64,000 bases of DNA from Strigamia acuminata (lineage: Eukaryota > Arthropoda > Chilopoda > Geophilomorpha > Linotaeniidae), in assembly GCA_949358305.1 (NCBI GenBank), contig OX442324.1, positions 496,001-560,000 on the forward strand, given 5' to 3'. The notes beneath the pieces are model-generated. The model was not told where the DNA came from and did no database searches. It worked only from the letters and a program-made list of their open reading frames with translations. A program made the position numbers and the translations under genes. Every line of letters starts with the position of its first letter. Position 1 is the first letter of the stretch. Below, piece after piece: positions 10,727-22,900 of the stretch.

Positions 10727-11212
10727 CACGACGACACCAGGAAAATGCACAATAATAATTGGTTATGCACAGAAAGAACACAATTTCGGAATTTATTCCG
10801 CACACACACTTCACAGGAGCACTTAATCACACAATGCACAATTGTCTCTAGTCCCAAAAACCAAAAAGGAAGGCGAAAATACAGTTTCAACCCGGGGAAT
10901 CTCAATAAGTGAGATTGGAAAACCTTGACTGGCAATCCACCAACTCTTCCGTCCGACCTCCTGGGGTCGCGGGATGGTTGGGGGCCCTGGATAAGCCCAG
11001 CCAAGAATACAGTGCTACGTGCCCGACTGGACGTAGGGTAGCACCGAATCTAACAAGGGACCAACAACAAAAACTTAAAACTATACAGAGTTTCACGAAA
11101 GTATGCAAATAAATCAAAACAGTCTAGATGTGAAGTTGGCCAATTACGGGATCCTTGCGCCGTAATCGGTTCCCACGGTGTGTTCAACGTCGGCTTCACG
11201 TGTCGAATTAAC

Positions 11213-11926
11213 TCACACGCACGCCGGGGTGCTAATGTGAGGAGAAACCCTCTCAACTGGTGCACCCTGCGTGCAAAACCAGGGTTTCCTCTTGAAATCG
11301 TCGTTGCGCACGTCCGCGCCTTCGTAATTCCACGTCGGGTGTAAATCACGGCTCTTCGTGCTAAATATGGCTGTGTACGTGGACTTACACGTAAACACAG
11401 CTCCAAAACGAATATTCACCGTCGATGGCGATGAAAAACGATCAAAATGGTCGCCACAGAACAAATCTTCGTCCTCGACGATCCTACGACAAATATCGGT
11501 CGTTTTGCGTCGAAACTCCGTCGTGTCGACGTGAATGGGCGTCGTCTCGCTGGCAATACTGATTGCCTCGGCAAAATAACGTCGTGTTGGCGTGTATCGG
11601 TTCAGATGCACGTCTGGGCTGCGATTCGCTTCACGGCCGAATCCAAAATGGCCGCCGCAGGAGAATTTCACAACGACGTCGGAAAAAGTGCTTATTTCGC
11701 ACAGAAAAATTTCGAAATAAAGCTGCTTACACACTAAAATGTCCGTAGTAATGTCCGCACACGTTGCCGATCGTTTCCAATCGATTTGGCGAAGAAAATC
11801 CGTCTGCGTCGGTCGGTTCGCGTTTGCGGCGAAGTCGGGCGACGTCTTGGCTTCGTCTCGCGTCCAAAAAGGTCGGAAATCCTTTACAAACTGGTCAGGC
11901 CGTCGAGAACCATCCTCTGCTACCAT
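11213..11926 (-). CDS. Open frame in the copia leader, unknown product
   Basis: A 237-codon frame begins with an ATG at 11926-11924 whose next codons (GTA GCA GAG GAT GGT) are the primer-binding site itself. I recognise no domain: no zinc knuckle, protease or membrane segment, and scattered Cys residues. The leader is rich in TCG/CGA words, which lowers chance stop codons, and shorter frames are open on the other strand as well. It may be non-coding. It would precede Gag on the genomic RNA. Confidence 0.3.
   Translation of the reverse strand: MVAEDGSRRPDQFVKDFRPFWTRDEAKTSPDFAANANRPTQTDFLRQIDWKRSATCADITTDILVCKQLYFEIFLCEISTFSDVVVKFSCGGHFGFGREANRSPDVHLNRYTPTRRYFAEAISIASETTPIHVDTTEFRRKTTDICRRIVEDEDLFCGDHFDRFSSPSTVNIRFGAVFTCKSTYTAIFSTKSRDLHPTWNYEGADVRNDDFKRKPWFCTQGAPVERVSPHISTPACV
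11908..11925 (-). promoter_or_regulatory. Primer-binding site complementary to initiator tRNA-Met
   Basis: On the - strand, TGGTAGCAGAGGATGGTT starts 2 bases after the 5' LTR. It is the complement of the 3' end of metazoan initiator tRNA-Met (AACCATCCTCTGCTA plus CCA), a match of 18 bases by my knowledge of that tRNA. It primes minus-strand DNA synthesis from the full 3' end of the tRNA. Confidence 0.9.
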
Positions 11927-11927
11927 A

Positions 11928-12404
11928 TAAAGCGATTTCCTGGCCAAAACATCGGTTAGAAAGGAGTTGACGAGTGTCTAAACAGGTGCGCGACACCGAC
12001 ATGCGTGCGCCATGTTTAATATCACATAAAAGTGTACACGCTTCGAGGCTAACAACTGCACTCGGAAAAATAGGATAAATCATTGTTGGATTTCAATGAT
12101 TTGTCCTTTACATTATAAAATAAAAGCAATGACATTCATAATCGATAACTAAGCAATAATAACAATACAGGACTCGCTCTTTTGAGCAGACGATGTTATC
12201 AGCGCATGCTGCTAAATGGAAACGTTCAACCGCGGTACAGAACCAGCATTAATAAAAATCGAGATCGATTGAACGCGACATCGAGACATTAAATAGCAGC
12301 ACATTCATTACACATATCCGGAAAGTGTGTAATGTAAATATTCACAAACTATACAATATGGCGACAAACAACCAAACACACAATATTTCCACCACAACTC
12401 AATA
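11928..12404 (-). repeat. Copia 5' LTR
   Basis: 477 bp, apparently identical to the 3' LTR. It is followed on the - strand by a 2-base gap and the primer-binding site. Its outer edge is marked by the target duplication ACACT at 12405-12409. Confidence 0.93.
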
Positions 12405-12409
12405 ACACT

Positions 12410-12572
12410 AATATTGTAAGTTATTTCTGCTCAGTCATAAATTCACATTGTACACAGACTTCTGCAAGCTTATCTCGGTTAGGTTGTTGCTACTCCTAGC
12501 AACGTCTTGTTTAAACCGATTATTTATTTATCTTAAATGGCTATTAAATTAGCCTAAAGTAGAATCGTCACA
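12410..12572 (+). repeat. 3' LTR of gypsy element 1, right part
   Basis: Continuation of the LTR interrupted at 5384, ending AATCGTCACA, which mirrors the TGTGATGATT start at 3794. It contains a gttgttgctactcctagcaac hairpin-like stretch. This is the right edge of the gypsy insertion; the other target-duplication copy lies outside the window. Confidence 0.7.
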
Positions 12573-12595
12573 CCAGGACCACAAGGCCCAAAAAA

Positions 12596-12619
12596 ATTTA
12601 AACGCCCGGGCGTTTAAAT
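12596..12619. repeat. Perfect 24-bp palindrome upstream of HUWE1
   Basis: Half-site ATTTAAACGCCC followed by its exact reverse complement, centred between 12607 and 12608 on CCCGGG. It lies about 490 bp before the probable HUWE1 start codon. Confidence 0.9.
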
Positions 12620-12672
12620 GAGGCAGTACGGTAGGTGTGTTTTAGTGTTTAATTGATAGTTTTGTGCAGGAC

Positions 12673-12811
12673 GGGATTATTTTCGACTTGGTCGAAAGGA
12701 ATCTCTGTCGAAAAAATCTGGGGCGACTAGAATCCCAGTTGGAAGAAATGCTATTTCTTCTAAAGTGGAAAATATTCCTAGTAGAAAGGAATCCAGGTTG
12801 AAAATAATCCC
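12673..12811. repeat. Degenerate 139-bp inverted repeat (foldback/MITE remnant)
   Basis: GGGATTATTTTCGAC at 12673-12687 faces GTTGAAAATAATCCC at 12797-12811. The arms stay partly complementary inwards to AGAAAT-gct-ATTTCT at the centre (about 12745-12759). Confidence 0.5.
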
Positions 12812-13101
12812 CCATCGCCCCAGTATTCTTCTCTCCTTCCCTTACACCCGTAGGAACACAATCAACCAATTTGTAAGATGGTGGGCAAAAGTGTGGTACA
12901 TGTTTTATCACCAGCTGTCGCTAGTAGTAAAATTAATAGTTTTATTAACTGTGGAAATGTAAAATTTCTGAGTGATAGTTTACTCGCGAATTTCTTTCGG
13001 AAAAAGAAAAAAGAATAATTTGTTTCGTTTGTGTAACTGCATTTATCACATCAATTTTTCCTATCCCCTTGCTACATCCGGGACATCAAATTGTTCCCAA
13101 A

Positions 13102-13113
13102 ATGGCGGCCAGC
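13102..13113 (+). CDS. HUWE1: HUWE1 exon 1 (tentative start)
   Basis: ATG GCG GCC AGC followed by a donor gtgtgtaagt gives phase 0 into exon 2 ([11 protein letters not shown]). A stronger-looking donor GTAAGT 4 bases later would put exon 2 out of frame. Exon 2 has no ATG ahead of its conserved part, so an upstream coding exon is needed. Another start exon cannot be excluded. Confidence 0.45.
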
Positions 13114-16100
13114 GTGTGTAAGTTTATCTTTTGTGTTCTGAAATTCAGAGATTTTTTTCATTCCTATTTATTTTCTCCATTAACCCTTAATTGTACGAAG
13201 CGGACGCAAATTTTAGTGTCTAAGTTGTAGTCGAAATGAATGCGAATAATTGATTAGATGCGGGATGAAGACTAAAAGATTAATATCAAACACTATCTTA
13301 GGCTTACTCAACAAAATGGCGGTAATGGTCACGATATCGCAGGCATTTGCTTACTCCGTAGGGATGGGGCTCGTACGGAGTTTGAAAAAAAAGTGTTTCG
13401 AAACGCAGGAATAAGAAACGTTGGCAATTTGTAAATGATACGAACGAAATGCGCGTTAAATATTTGAGCGTCGTCTTGTCTTTCCTTTGTTTACAGCCGT
13501 TTTTTTCCCCTTGACTTTTTCACTTTTTCACTTTTTCCATTTGGATGTTTTGCTTACAAGTTTTTCAATTCATTCTAGGTCTAAGAAGCGAATAAAGCAG
13601 CCCAATTTGTTTGATAATTTTTCTCCAACAGAAGAAATGTCGGCTTATTAGCCTCAATACTGTGTTTTGAGGTTTTCCGTGGGAATTTATTTTGTAGCGT
13701 TTTTATTATACAACAACAATACAAATAGAAATCGAAATCGAAATATGAAGATTGATCGAAATAAACTGAAAAAAAGCACTTCGGAGGTGGTAAAAGCATA
13801 ATTGGAAATTAGACAATTTTCACCAAGTGTGTTGCAAGTGTATTTGGAATCTAATGTTTGACGACGTTCCGTTTCAGCCTCCCGATTGTCGTGCGTTGAT
13901 CGATAAATTAAAATCTTGTTCGTCCGATGAAGTGCTGCTTGAATTACAGAAGATCAAAAGTTGGAATTATGGAAAGGTTCGATCGATTGATTATTCCTAT
14001 TACACTATTACAGAATTCGACATTTCCACATTTCGAATGAAACGAATGTAATGTAATGAAATGAAATGAATTTTGTTTGGCAGTGCGAGCTTTATCACTG
14101 GGTCGATGTTCTCGATATGTTCGATTCGATTCTGGAGGCAGCTGTTACAAAAACGAATGCACAGCAGTGGGTTCTGCCCTGTGATTCACCGGGTAACGAG
14201 AAGGTAGTATTTGCTTAGCAATTTTCATTTTTATTTTTCAATTTTTTAATTTTAATTTTCATTTTTTTTTGTTGTGAATTTTCAGAATAAGGAACTGCTG
14301 CTTCAGATTCTTCAGTTTACAGCCTTGCTAATTGAGCATAGTTTTTCACGCCATTTGTACAATGCAATGGAGCATTTGACGTGTCTCTTGTCCTCGAGTG
14401 ATATGAATTTAGTTTTGGCCGTACTCAATTTGCTCTATGTGTTTAGGTGTGCACGAAAAAGGATGAATTTAATGTAACGAGCTCGTGTATAAATTGTACT
14501 TCTTCATTTTTACAGCAAGCGTTCAAATTTCATCACTAGGTTAACGGGTGAAAGAAGACAATCCTTGTTAACACGATTGATGTACATAGCTGAAGTAAGT
14601 GCCCCTTCCCTTTCCCCTTCTTCATCTTCATCTTCATTTCCATTTCATTTAATTCTCGCTCTTGGTTTTACAGAGTTGGGGTGGAAAAGAAAACGGATTT
14701 GGTTTAGCCGAGTGTTGTCAAAATCTATCTATTAGCGTAAGCTAAGGCTAAAGCAGCAGCAGCCGCATTATTATTATTATTATTATTATTATTATGATTA
14801 TGATTATGATTATTTTTTAAAATTTTTTTTTCTTTTCGTTTGCCAGAGTTTTCCTTTAAGTGCCACTACATTACATTTTGAATTTTATTCGGAAAGTTGT
14901 GAAGAAAAATCGGGAAGAAAAGTGAGAGAAGAAGCGGGCGCATCGCATTCGAATGCGTTGACCTTTTCACACCACGTGTCTTTGCAGAACTCTTCAAATG
15001 TCGTCAGTTGCATCCACATAGAAAATATTGACCAAATAACTACGAAATCATCAGCAGAATTAATGGAGGATTTAATCGAATCTTATTTAGTACCGCAGAG
15101 CAAACAGGTTTGCAATGAATGTTGTCAACAAGTCAAGTGTTGAATTAACTAACCGAGCGAGGTGAAATTTCAGATGTTGCTGTTTACTCACGTCCGGTTA
15201 GCCCAATCATTTTCGAATTATGCAAAACGATTGCAGTGCGTTCAGGCGAGGTTGCAAGCACTATCAATATTGGGTACGAGAATTAATTTGAATTAATTTA
15301 ATTAATTAAATTAATTAAATTAAATTGTTTGTTGTTTCAGTTTATTCCAACGCGTTACAAGATACTGTCAATTCACTGCTATACAACGGACTGATTGAAG
15401 AACTGGTCGATGTCTTGGAATTAAATGACTCGAAATTGATTGTAACAACTTTCTTCGTTTGTTTTTCTGACAAGTGTAACTCTGTTTGTGCTTTTTCGTA
15501 GGAAATCAAAGCGTCATCCCTTCGGACTTTAACATCGATTATCCATTTAGATCGAAATCCCAAGTTAAACACCATAATAGATGCAACGGGAGCGTCCTCA
15601 TATCATGGCTTTTTACCAGTCCTTGTTAGAAGTTGCATCCAGTCCATAACCGATCCATCGGTCGAACCATTTGCTATTAACTTTGCAACGGCACTTTTCT
15701 CTTTTCTATATCATTTGGCCAGTTATGAAAGCGGTATATTATCACGTTTCATAACAACTAATGATGCAAATCGGGTAATGAATGAATTGTCTTTGATTTG
15801 ATTTAGGCGGAGAAGCACTTGTCGCTTGTGGAATGATGGAATCATTGCTCAAAGTTATTAACTGGCCCGGAACAGAACCGGAACATGTTACCGTAACGAT
15901 TGAAAACAAAAGGGATTTTTTTTTCTCGGATTTAATTAATTAATTTTTTCTTCTCCCTTTGTTTTTGAAGTTTGTGACGAGAGCTGTTCGGGTGATTGAT
16001 TTGATCACGAATCTTGATTTGCAAGCATTGCAATCTCACGGCGGGCTCGCCTCGTTCATTCATCGACTAGAGGTGGAAGTCGATATTTGTCGCAAGGAGC

Positions 16101-17802
16101 AACCGTTTGTCGTACGACCGAAAAATCGCGAAGATTTTATTCCAGATCAGCCAAACCAACAATCTTTGGATTCAAGCGTGTCTATGAATTCTCCCGAAGT
16201 GATGGAAATGGAACCAATGGCAGTCGACAATGCGGATTTGACAGTCGCTTTAATCGACGAGCCGTCGGCTAGCACGTTGCTATCCGCCATCGCCAGTCAA
16301 CGGTCGGAAGGAAGAAGTACTAGAACTAGAAAAGAAAAGAAAAGAATAGGCGAAAAACGAACGAACGAAATGATCAATTGATGATGATTTTGTTTGTTTC
16401 TTGTTTCAGGTGTTCAATGCTTTCCTCAGAGAGCCGCATTGTTGAAGTCTATGCTGAATTTTTTGAAAAAAGCCATTCAGGAGCCTGCGTTTGCAGATAG
16501 TATTCGACATGGTTTGCAGCTGCAGATTTGCTTTGATTTGTATTTGTATTTGACCACTTGAATGTTGTTTACAGTTATGGATGGATCTCTGCCACGTTCT
16601 CTGAAGCACATCGTTAGTAATGCCGAATATTATGGTCCTTCCCTGTTCCTCTTAGGTGAAAAGATAGATTGATTTCTTGTCTCGATTTGTGTTGAATGCT
16701 TAGGTTTTGCTTTGCTTTGTTTTGCTTTGTTTAGCCACGGACGTGGTTACGGTGTACGTGTTCCAGGAACCATCGCTGCTGTCTTCGTTGCAAGACAGTG
16801 GCTTGACCGATGTTATTCTCCATGCTCTGCTCATTAAAGACGTAAGTGCCGTGCCGTGCCGTGCCGTGCCGTGCCGTGCCGTGCCGTGCCGTGCCTTATA
16901 GTAAAACACAGTTTTGATTGTTTGTTTTTTATGTAGGTGCCTGCGACGAGGGAGGTATTGGGCTCGCTGCCGAACGTTTTCGGCGCCCTATGCCTGAATG
17001 CGCGCGGCCTGCAGGCGTTCGTTCAGTGCAAACCATTTGAACGGCTATTCAAGGTGCTTTTGTCTCCCGATTATCTGATGGCCATGAGGCGGCGCAGGAG
17101 TTCGGACCCAATGGGAGACACTGCCAGTAATTTGGGCAATGCTATGGATGAATTGATGAGGCATCAACCAAGTTTAAAGTCCGACGCCACTGCAGCGATA
17201 ATCAAGGTACCGTAGGCGAGTTTTCGTTTTCGCTTGAGCTTGAGCTTTAGCTTGTCTCCCATTTGTTTGCAGTTGTTGGAAGAAGTGTGTGTGATGGGTC
17301 GAGACGTGAAATACGTTTGTTCTCGACCTGCGGCGAAAAACGAGCCAGCACACGGCAGCAGCGCGAGGTCTGCGCCCACCGACGGCGGTTCGTCGGAAGA
17401 GGAGGAAGAAGAGGACGACGTGTCGAGCATGACCAGTCACGTGAGCACGCTGAAGACTCATCAACCCGCAAACTCGGTGGCGTTGGAAGATGGTTCGAGT
17501 GCGAGTTCGGAACAGAAGATCTCGGTTCCACTCATGGATTATGTCCTTAACGTGGTGAGTAGCAATTGTCGAATTGAATTCGTTGGAATTACCTTGGTTG
17601 AATTTGTTGAATTTGTTTAATTTTTAGATGAAGTTTGTTGATGCAATTTTGAGTAATAATTCAACCGATGATCATTGTCGTGAATTTGTCACTCAACACG
17701 GCTTGGTGCCATTGATGAGCATTTTGGGACTGCCCAATTTGCCAGTGGATTTTCCCATCACGCCGTCGTGTCAGGCCGTTGCCAGCGTGTGCAAGTCGAT
17801 CT

Positions 17803-17842
<40 letters not shown>

Positions 17843-19919
17843 TGTTTTTGTTTATTTATTTATTTATTTATTTATTTGTTTATTTATTTATTTTCAAAGA
17901 ACCTGGCCCACGAACCGCAAGTTTTAAAACAGGGTCTCATCCACTTGAACGAAGTTCTGCAGTCGTTGGAACTGCTGCACAAACCTCTCGACTCGCCCGG
18001 TGGTTCCGTCTTGCTTCACGAACTCGCATCGGCGAGCGGTGTGGCCGATGCAGTGAACTCTGCTCAAGCGACGCCACTACTACACGCCATGTCGGCTGCT
18101 CACTCGTACATCATGATGTTTGTGCACGTGTGCCGCACCGGGCAGAGTGACATTCGAACGATTTCGATGAATCATTGGGGCTCTCATTTGGGTCTTAGCG
18201 TGCTGCACGGCCTGAGTCGCTTGTACACGTCACTGGTGTGGGAGAGCACGGTGCTGTTGGCGTTGTGCAGCGAGGACGCTCTGCCAGCCGGCTGCGAGTT
18301 CGGAAAACACGATCTGGACAAGATGTTGCCCAAGGAACTTAAGCAGGAACATTCGTCCAATTTGATGAATGCGTCGGGCGAGTTGGGCAGCAACGGCGTC
18401 ACGTCGGCGATGGAGGCTCTGTCGACTGACAGCAACACGATGGAGGTGGACGATTCGACGTCGTCGGGGATGGCTGCTGCGACGGGGACGGGGACGGGAA
18501 CGGGAACGGGAACGGGAACGGACGGGAACGGCACGAAAGGAGGCAAAAGCAAGTTGTCGCCAGTTTTGCAGGCACAAATCAAACAGATTAAGCCCTTGTT
18601 GTCGGGCTCGTCGCGCCTGGGACGTGCTTTGGCCGAGTTGTTTGGTTTGCTAGTAAAAGTAAGCAAGAGTTTTCTCTCTCATCTTCTCTCATTTCCTCTC
18701 ATTGTCTCTCCTTCGTTTGCACAGCTGTGTGTTGGTTCGCCGATGAGACAGCGGCGAGGACAGCAGATCCCCAACCCACCAATTCTGCCCACGCCGGCCG
18801 CGCGCGCTGTCGCGTCCGCCTTGACGAGATTGCTCACTAACGGACTGTCGTGGGACTCCTCGCCAGTTTCCCCCGTGCCCAAGTTTCGTCTCACCTTTTT
18901 CATTTGTTCGATTGGATTCACGTCGCCAATGCTGTTCGACGAGAAGAAGTTCCCCTACCACTTGATGCTGCAGAAATTTTTATCTTCTGGAGGCCAGTCT
19001 GCATTTTTCGGGTATGCTATTAATTAATTAATATGAACTGTGCATATTGAATATTTACCACGTGCAATTGTGACAACAGGACGTTTCGATGGGCATTGTC
19101 GTGTGGTGGAAAAGTGCGCTTGGAAGAGGGAGTCGAACATGCAGATCTTCCAGATGGAACGGGAGAATTCCTAGACGCCTGGCTCATGTTGCTCGAGAAG
19201 ATGGTCAACCCGAAAACCGTACTCGAGTCGCCGCACACGTTGCCTAGTAAATCCTGCCAGACAGGTTTCACCCCGTTCAACCCTTTGTTGTATCTCATCC
19301 ACACGCACAAGGTGAGCAATCGCATTCTTTCTGTTTCCATCCTTCCTTCCTTCCTTCCTTCCTTCCATTTTTTCTTTAACCTTTTCTACGTGCAGCAAGC
19401 GTTCGAGTCGGTCATGTACTTGTGGGATAAAAAGCCATTAAAAACGTACGGAGGAAGGATGTCGGAGTCGATCCTAGCAATTTTGTGCCACATTTTCCAA
19501 GGCGAGGCCATCATTAAGGAAAAGCTGAAGGAAAAAGATGGCGCCAGCGTTGATCCAACCAGTGTCAGTAGTGGCGCTGTGTCGAGGCGAAACCGCGATT
19601 TCGATGAACTCGAAGTCAACTCCGAACATCTTCAACAGGTTGGTTGCCTTCATTTCTTTTTTTCGTTCTCGTTCTCGTTCTCGTTCTCGTAGCGATGGAA
19701 TTTACTCCCTCAAATCTCAAATTGACAGCTCATGGACATGGGTTTCTCGCGTGAAGCGGCTAACGAAGCATTGATGCATACGAACACTGTGGAACAAGCC
19801 ACGGACTACCTACTCACCAATCCCTTGTTACTTTCTAGACTAAACCAGGTACAAAAAAAAAGAAAAGAATAGAAAAGAAAAGAAAAGAAAAGAAAAGAAA
19901 GAAAGATAGAAAGAAAGAT

Positions 19920-19950
<31 letters not shown>

Positions 19951-22900
19951 GTTGCTCGTAGTTTATTGTTGGGTCAAATGGATTTAGTTTGGGTGCATTC
20001 ATTCAAGGTGCAAAGTGAACGCATAAAATGTTCAAGATTGAAAAAAAAAACAAAAAAACAAACAAACCGTAAATCAACCGTGGTTTCGTTTATTGGTGGT
20101 TCAATATCGGGTTCAAACGATTGCGTTCGTCGACATTTCCCACGTTGATTACCCTCAAATTTATCCGAATTTAATGAATGTAGATGACGACGGGGTTACA
20201 TTATATATACATTAACAAATTGAAAACATGTCCGTTCCGTGTGAAATTGAAATTGAAATTGAAATTGAAATTGAACCTTGAATTTGGCAATTAGTCTGGA
20301 AATATCGACTGCGAGCGTGTGTGTGATTGTGTGATTTGATTGTGTTTGTGTGTATGAAAAAACTATAATTTGAAACTACCTTGTTAATTCAGCAGGGGCT
20401 TGGTGGTTCATTGGATATGAACCGATCACAAGAAGACCAAATGTTGCGTGCCATTGAAATGTCATTAGGCGAAAGTGTCCTCATGTCCACTAATCAGGTA
20501 AAGAATTGTACAAACATTACTCTCCTTTTTTACGTGCACATGAGTTAACCCTTATAAACGAAATACACGGTGTATCTAGGCGTGGGGAGGAAAAGGAAAG
20601 GAAAGGAAAGGAAAGGCAATAGAATTGCTTGATTGCGATCATGCCATGTTATGTTTAGTTTAGTGTACAAATCATGGATTGCACGAAGGTTAATACAATA
20701 CAGTAGTACCATTGTCTGTTGTTACTTGTTGCACGGGTTTGTTTTGTTTGTCAGTGGTGCTCAAAATGAGTGGGTGCATTCCAAAACGTAAGCAAACAAA
20801 ATGACAAATGCTTCATTCAGACTGGAGTTTTAGAATGCACCTGCGGTAATAACATGTGAATAATAATAAGCACAAGTACAGTGAAACTTGGTTGTAACTC
20901 ACCGCGATATAACTAATACTTAGAAATCAATCACTTGGTTGGCTTGTTGGCGAAAACAGATGTTAAACCGAGTTTTCGGGTTCCTTGGACTGTACTCGCT
21001 AATTGATTTCGGGTGGGAAAGAAGGAAGTTGCTGTACTTAATGCTTCAGCACTTTCTCATTTCCTTCTTTTGCAATGATTGCTTTTAGCTGTTAGTAGGT
21101 GCATTCGAGAAATCATTTCAACTTAGTTAAACCAGTAAACCGGTTGAAATGGTCAAATGTTTACGTTTAGACTGGTTGAAAATAGAAAACAGGTTTACTT
21201 GACTTAATGAATGCGCCTGCGCCTTCTGGTTAATATTTGCAATTTAATTGATGACATTTTTGTTGAAATATTTTTTGTGAGCAAGGAAAAATATGTGGTT
21301 GCAAAAGTTTGTGATCATCTGATCAATCTTTTGCGTAATTTTCACTTCTAAAGGTTAAGGTTAAGAGAGAATCTTTTATTTTGATTTATTACATACTCAT
21401 GAAAAACCAAAATCAATGGCTGGAGTGGTTTTTGATGGGTGAAACTTGTAATTGCCGCAATGCTTTTTGATGCAGCAGCATCCTATCCATCCCGTGAAAC
21501 GTGGGCTAAATGCATGAAATAAGCGGCCGCAATTCGTGGCAGAGTGAAAACTGAAAATGGCACAACGCAGTTTACGGCAAGTGCTTTTTGCTTTTAAAAA
21601 CCCCAGATAATGTGTGCGATTAAATATAATGGAGAACTCAAGTCTAAATGAAAATGGCGTGGCGAATTCCATAGTTTTCCACTATCTTTGTCACTGACGA
21701 AAAACTTGGATTAGCAACAATCTCATTTTGATTTCTTAGCCTGCCTCGCTCGACGCACGCAGACCACGTTTGTGTGACGTACATATTGGACAACTATTGG
21801 ATTGGCCACGCTATTTTTATTTCTAATCGAAACCCACTTGTCGCAAACTGTATTCTTACACTTTTTGGTTACACTAAATATAGTGAAAATTCTAACCCGT
21901 AGGTTACACTATCGCCTCCCTCACACACGCTCCATAGTTTAATGTGTTTTTGTTCGCATTTGATTTTGCTGTTTATGGAGACAAAATTTGAACGCAACTA
22001 TTGTTGTAGAATGCTCAAAGAGTTGCAAAAAATTTCTGGAAAAGGCTGTGAAGCGTCTCTAATATCATGAAAGGTTGCGTATGACATGGCAACGGTCACG
22101 TATTGACATTAGGGTGAATCAGTCGGGACCGGGACCGGGACCGGGACCGGCCGATGCAAATTGCCATTTTCGCGTTGTACACGGGGAAGTGGTCATTTAG
22201 TCGGACTTTTACTTAGTCGACGCCGTCTTGTCGACCAGGTCACCTAGTCGGCAAAACGGCGTCGACTAAGTAAGTACACAGTATTTTTTTTGCACGTGCA
22301 TTTACGACTCTATAACCAGAAAAACAACTCAGAAGTTGAATAAGTTGCCCTTGCCTAGTTCTCTTAAGGAGTTATGTGTTGTATGTTGTATGAGTTGTAT
22401 GTTTTTAATTGGACTCCATGAATCTTCAGTTTAAAAAAAAAAAAAAAATCGATTTTTTTTTTCTACAATTGTAACTTGAGTCAATTTAGTGTTGTTTAAA
22501 ATGTAAGTATAAGTATAAAATGTAAGTATACAAGCTAAGCTTTGACTCTTCTGAAAATTGTAATGTTTTCTAAGAGACCCACCATTTCAACATTGGGTTG
22601 GACGTATGGGTCAACGTTACGACTTTAAATCGCTAGATGCTTGTCGACAAGGTGGCACGTCGACTGAACGTTTGTCGACAAGATGTTGCATCGACTAAAC
22701 GTACGCGCTGACTGGGTTGGCAAGGCGACCCAAAATTCTCCCGGTCGACAAAACGGCTCCGATGAAATGACCGTTTAGTCGCCGCAGTCGACTAAACGAT
22801 CCGATACGATCCCGGTACACAGTATTTGAAAAATTATTTGAAAAATTATTTGAATTCATTTGGAGGAATTTGCAAAGATTTGGTGCGCTAAGTGGGAAAA

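Larger units (their letters stand above)
10727..11927 (-). other. Long copia leader between primer site and polyprotein
   Basis: About 1.2 kb, long for a copia 5' leader. It is GC-richer than the LTR and contains one 237-codon open frame, listed separately. No other feature recognised. Confidence 0.6.
5385..12404 (-). mobile_element. Complete Ty1/copia LTR retrotransposon, 7,020 bp
   Basis: Two 477-bp LTRs (5385-5861 and 11928-12404) look identical base for base. The element is flanked on both sides by the 5-bp direct repeat ACACT (5380-5384 and 12405-12409). On the - strand the order is 5' LTR, primer-binding site, 1.2-kb leader, one long polyprotein frame, a polypurine stretch (aaagggggata, next to 5861) and 3' LTR. 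LTR ends are TA...TA rather than the usual TG...CA. Identical LTRs, an intact ORF and a clean target duplication point to a recent insertion. It sits inside the 3' LTR of a gypsy element. Confidence 0.95.
12573..13101 (+). promoter_or_regulatory. Upstream region of HUWE1, between LTR end and first exon
   Basis: About 530 bp of apparently unique DNA that must hold the HUWE1 promoter if exon 1 is called correctly. It contains a perfect 24-bp palindrome (12596-12619) and a degenerate 139-bp inverted repeat (12673-12811). I see no convincing TATA box. Confidence 0.4.

Noticed and set aside
10727-10750. Upstream start of the copia polyprotein at 10750
   Set aside because: That codon is GTG; the first ATG in frame is at 10726 and precedes a normal Gag N-terminus.
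11908-11925. tRNA-Met gene
   Set aside because: Only the 18 terminal bases match; it is a primer-binding site beside an LTR.
12642-12962. Short open frames between the LTR and HUWE1
   Set aside because: They overlap a degenerate inverted repeat on both strands and resemble no protein.
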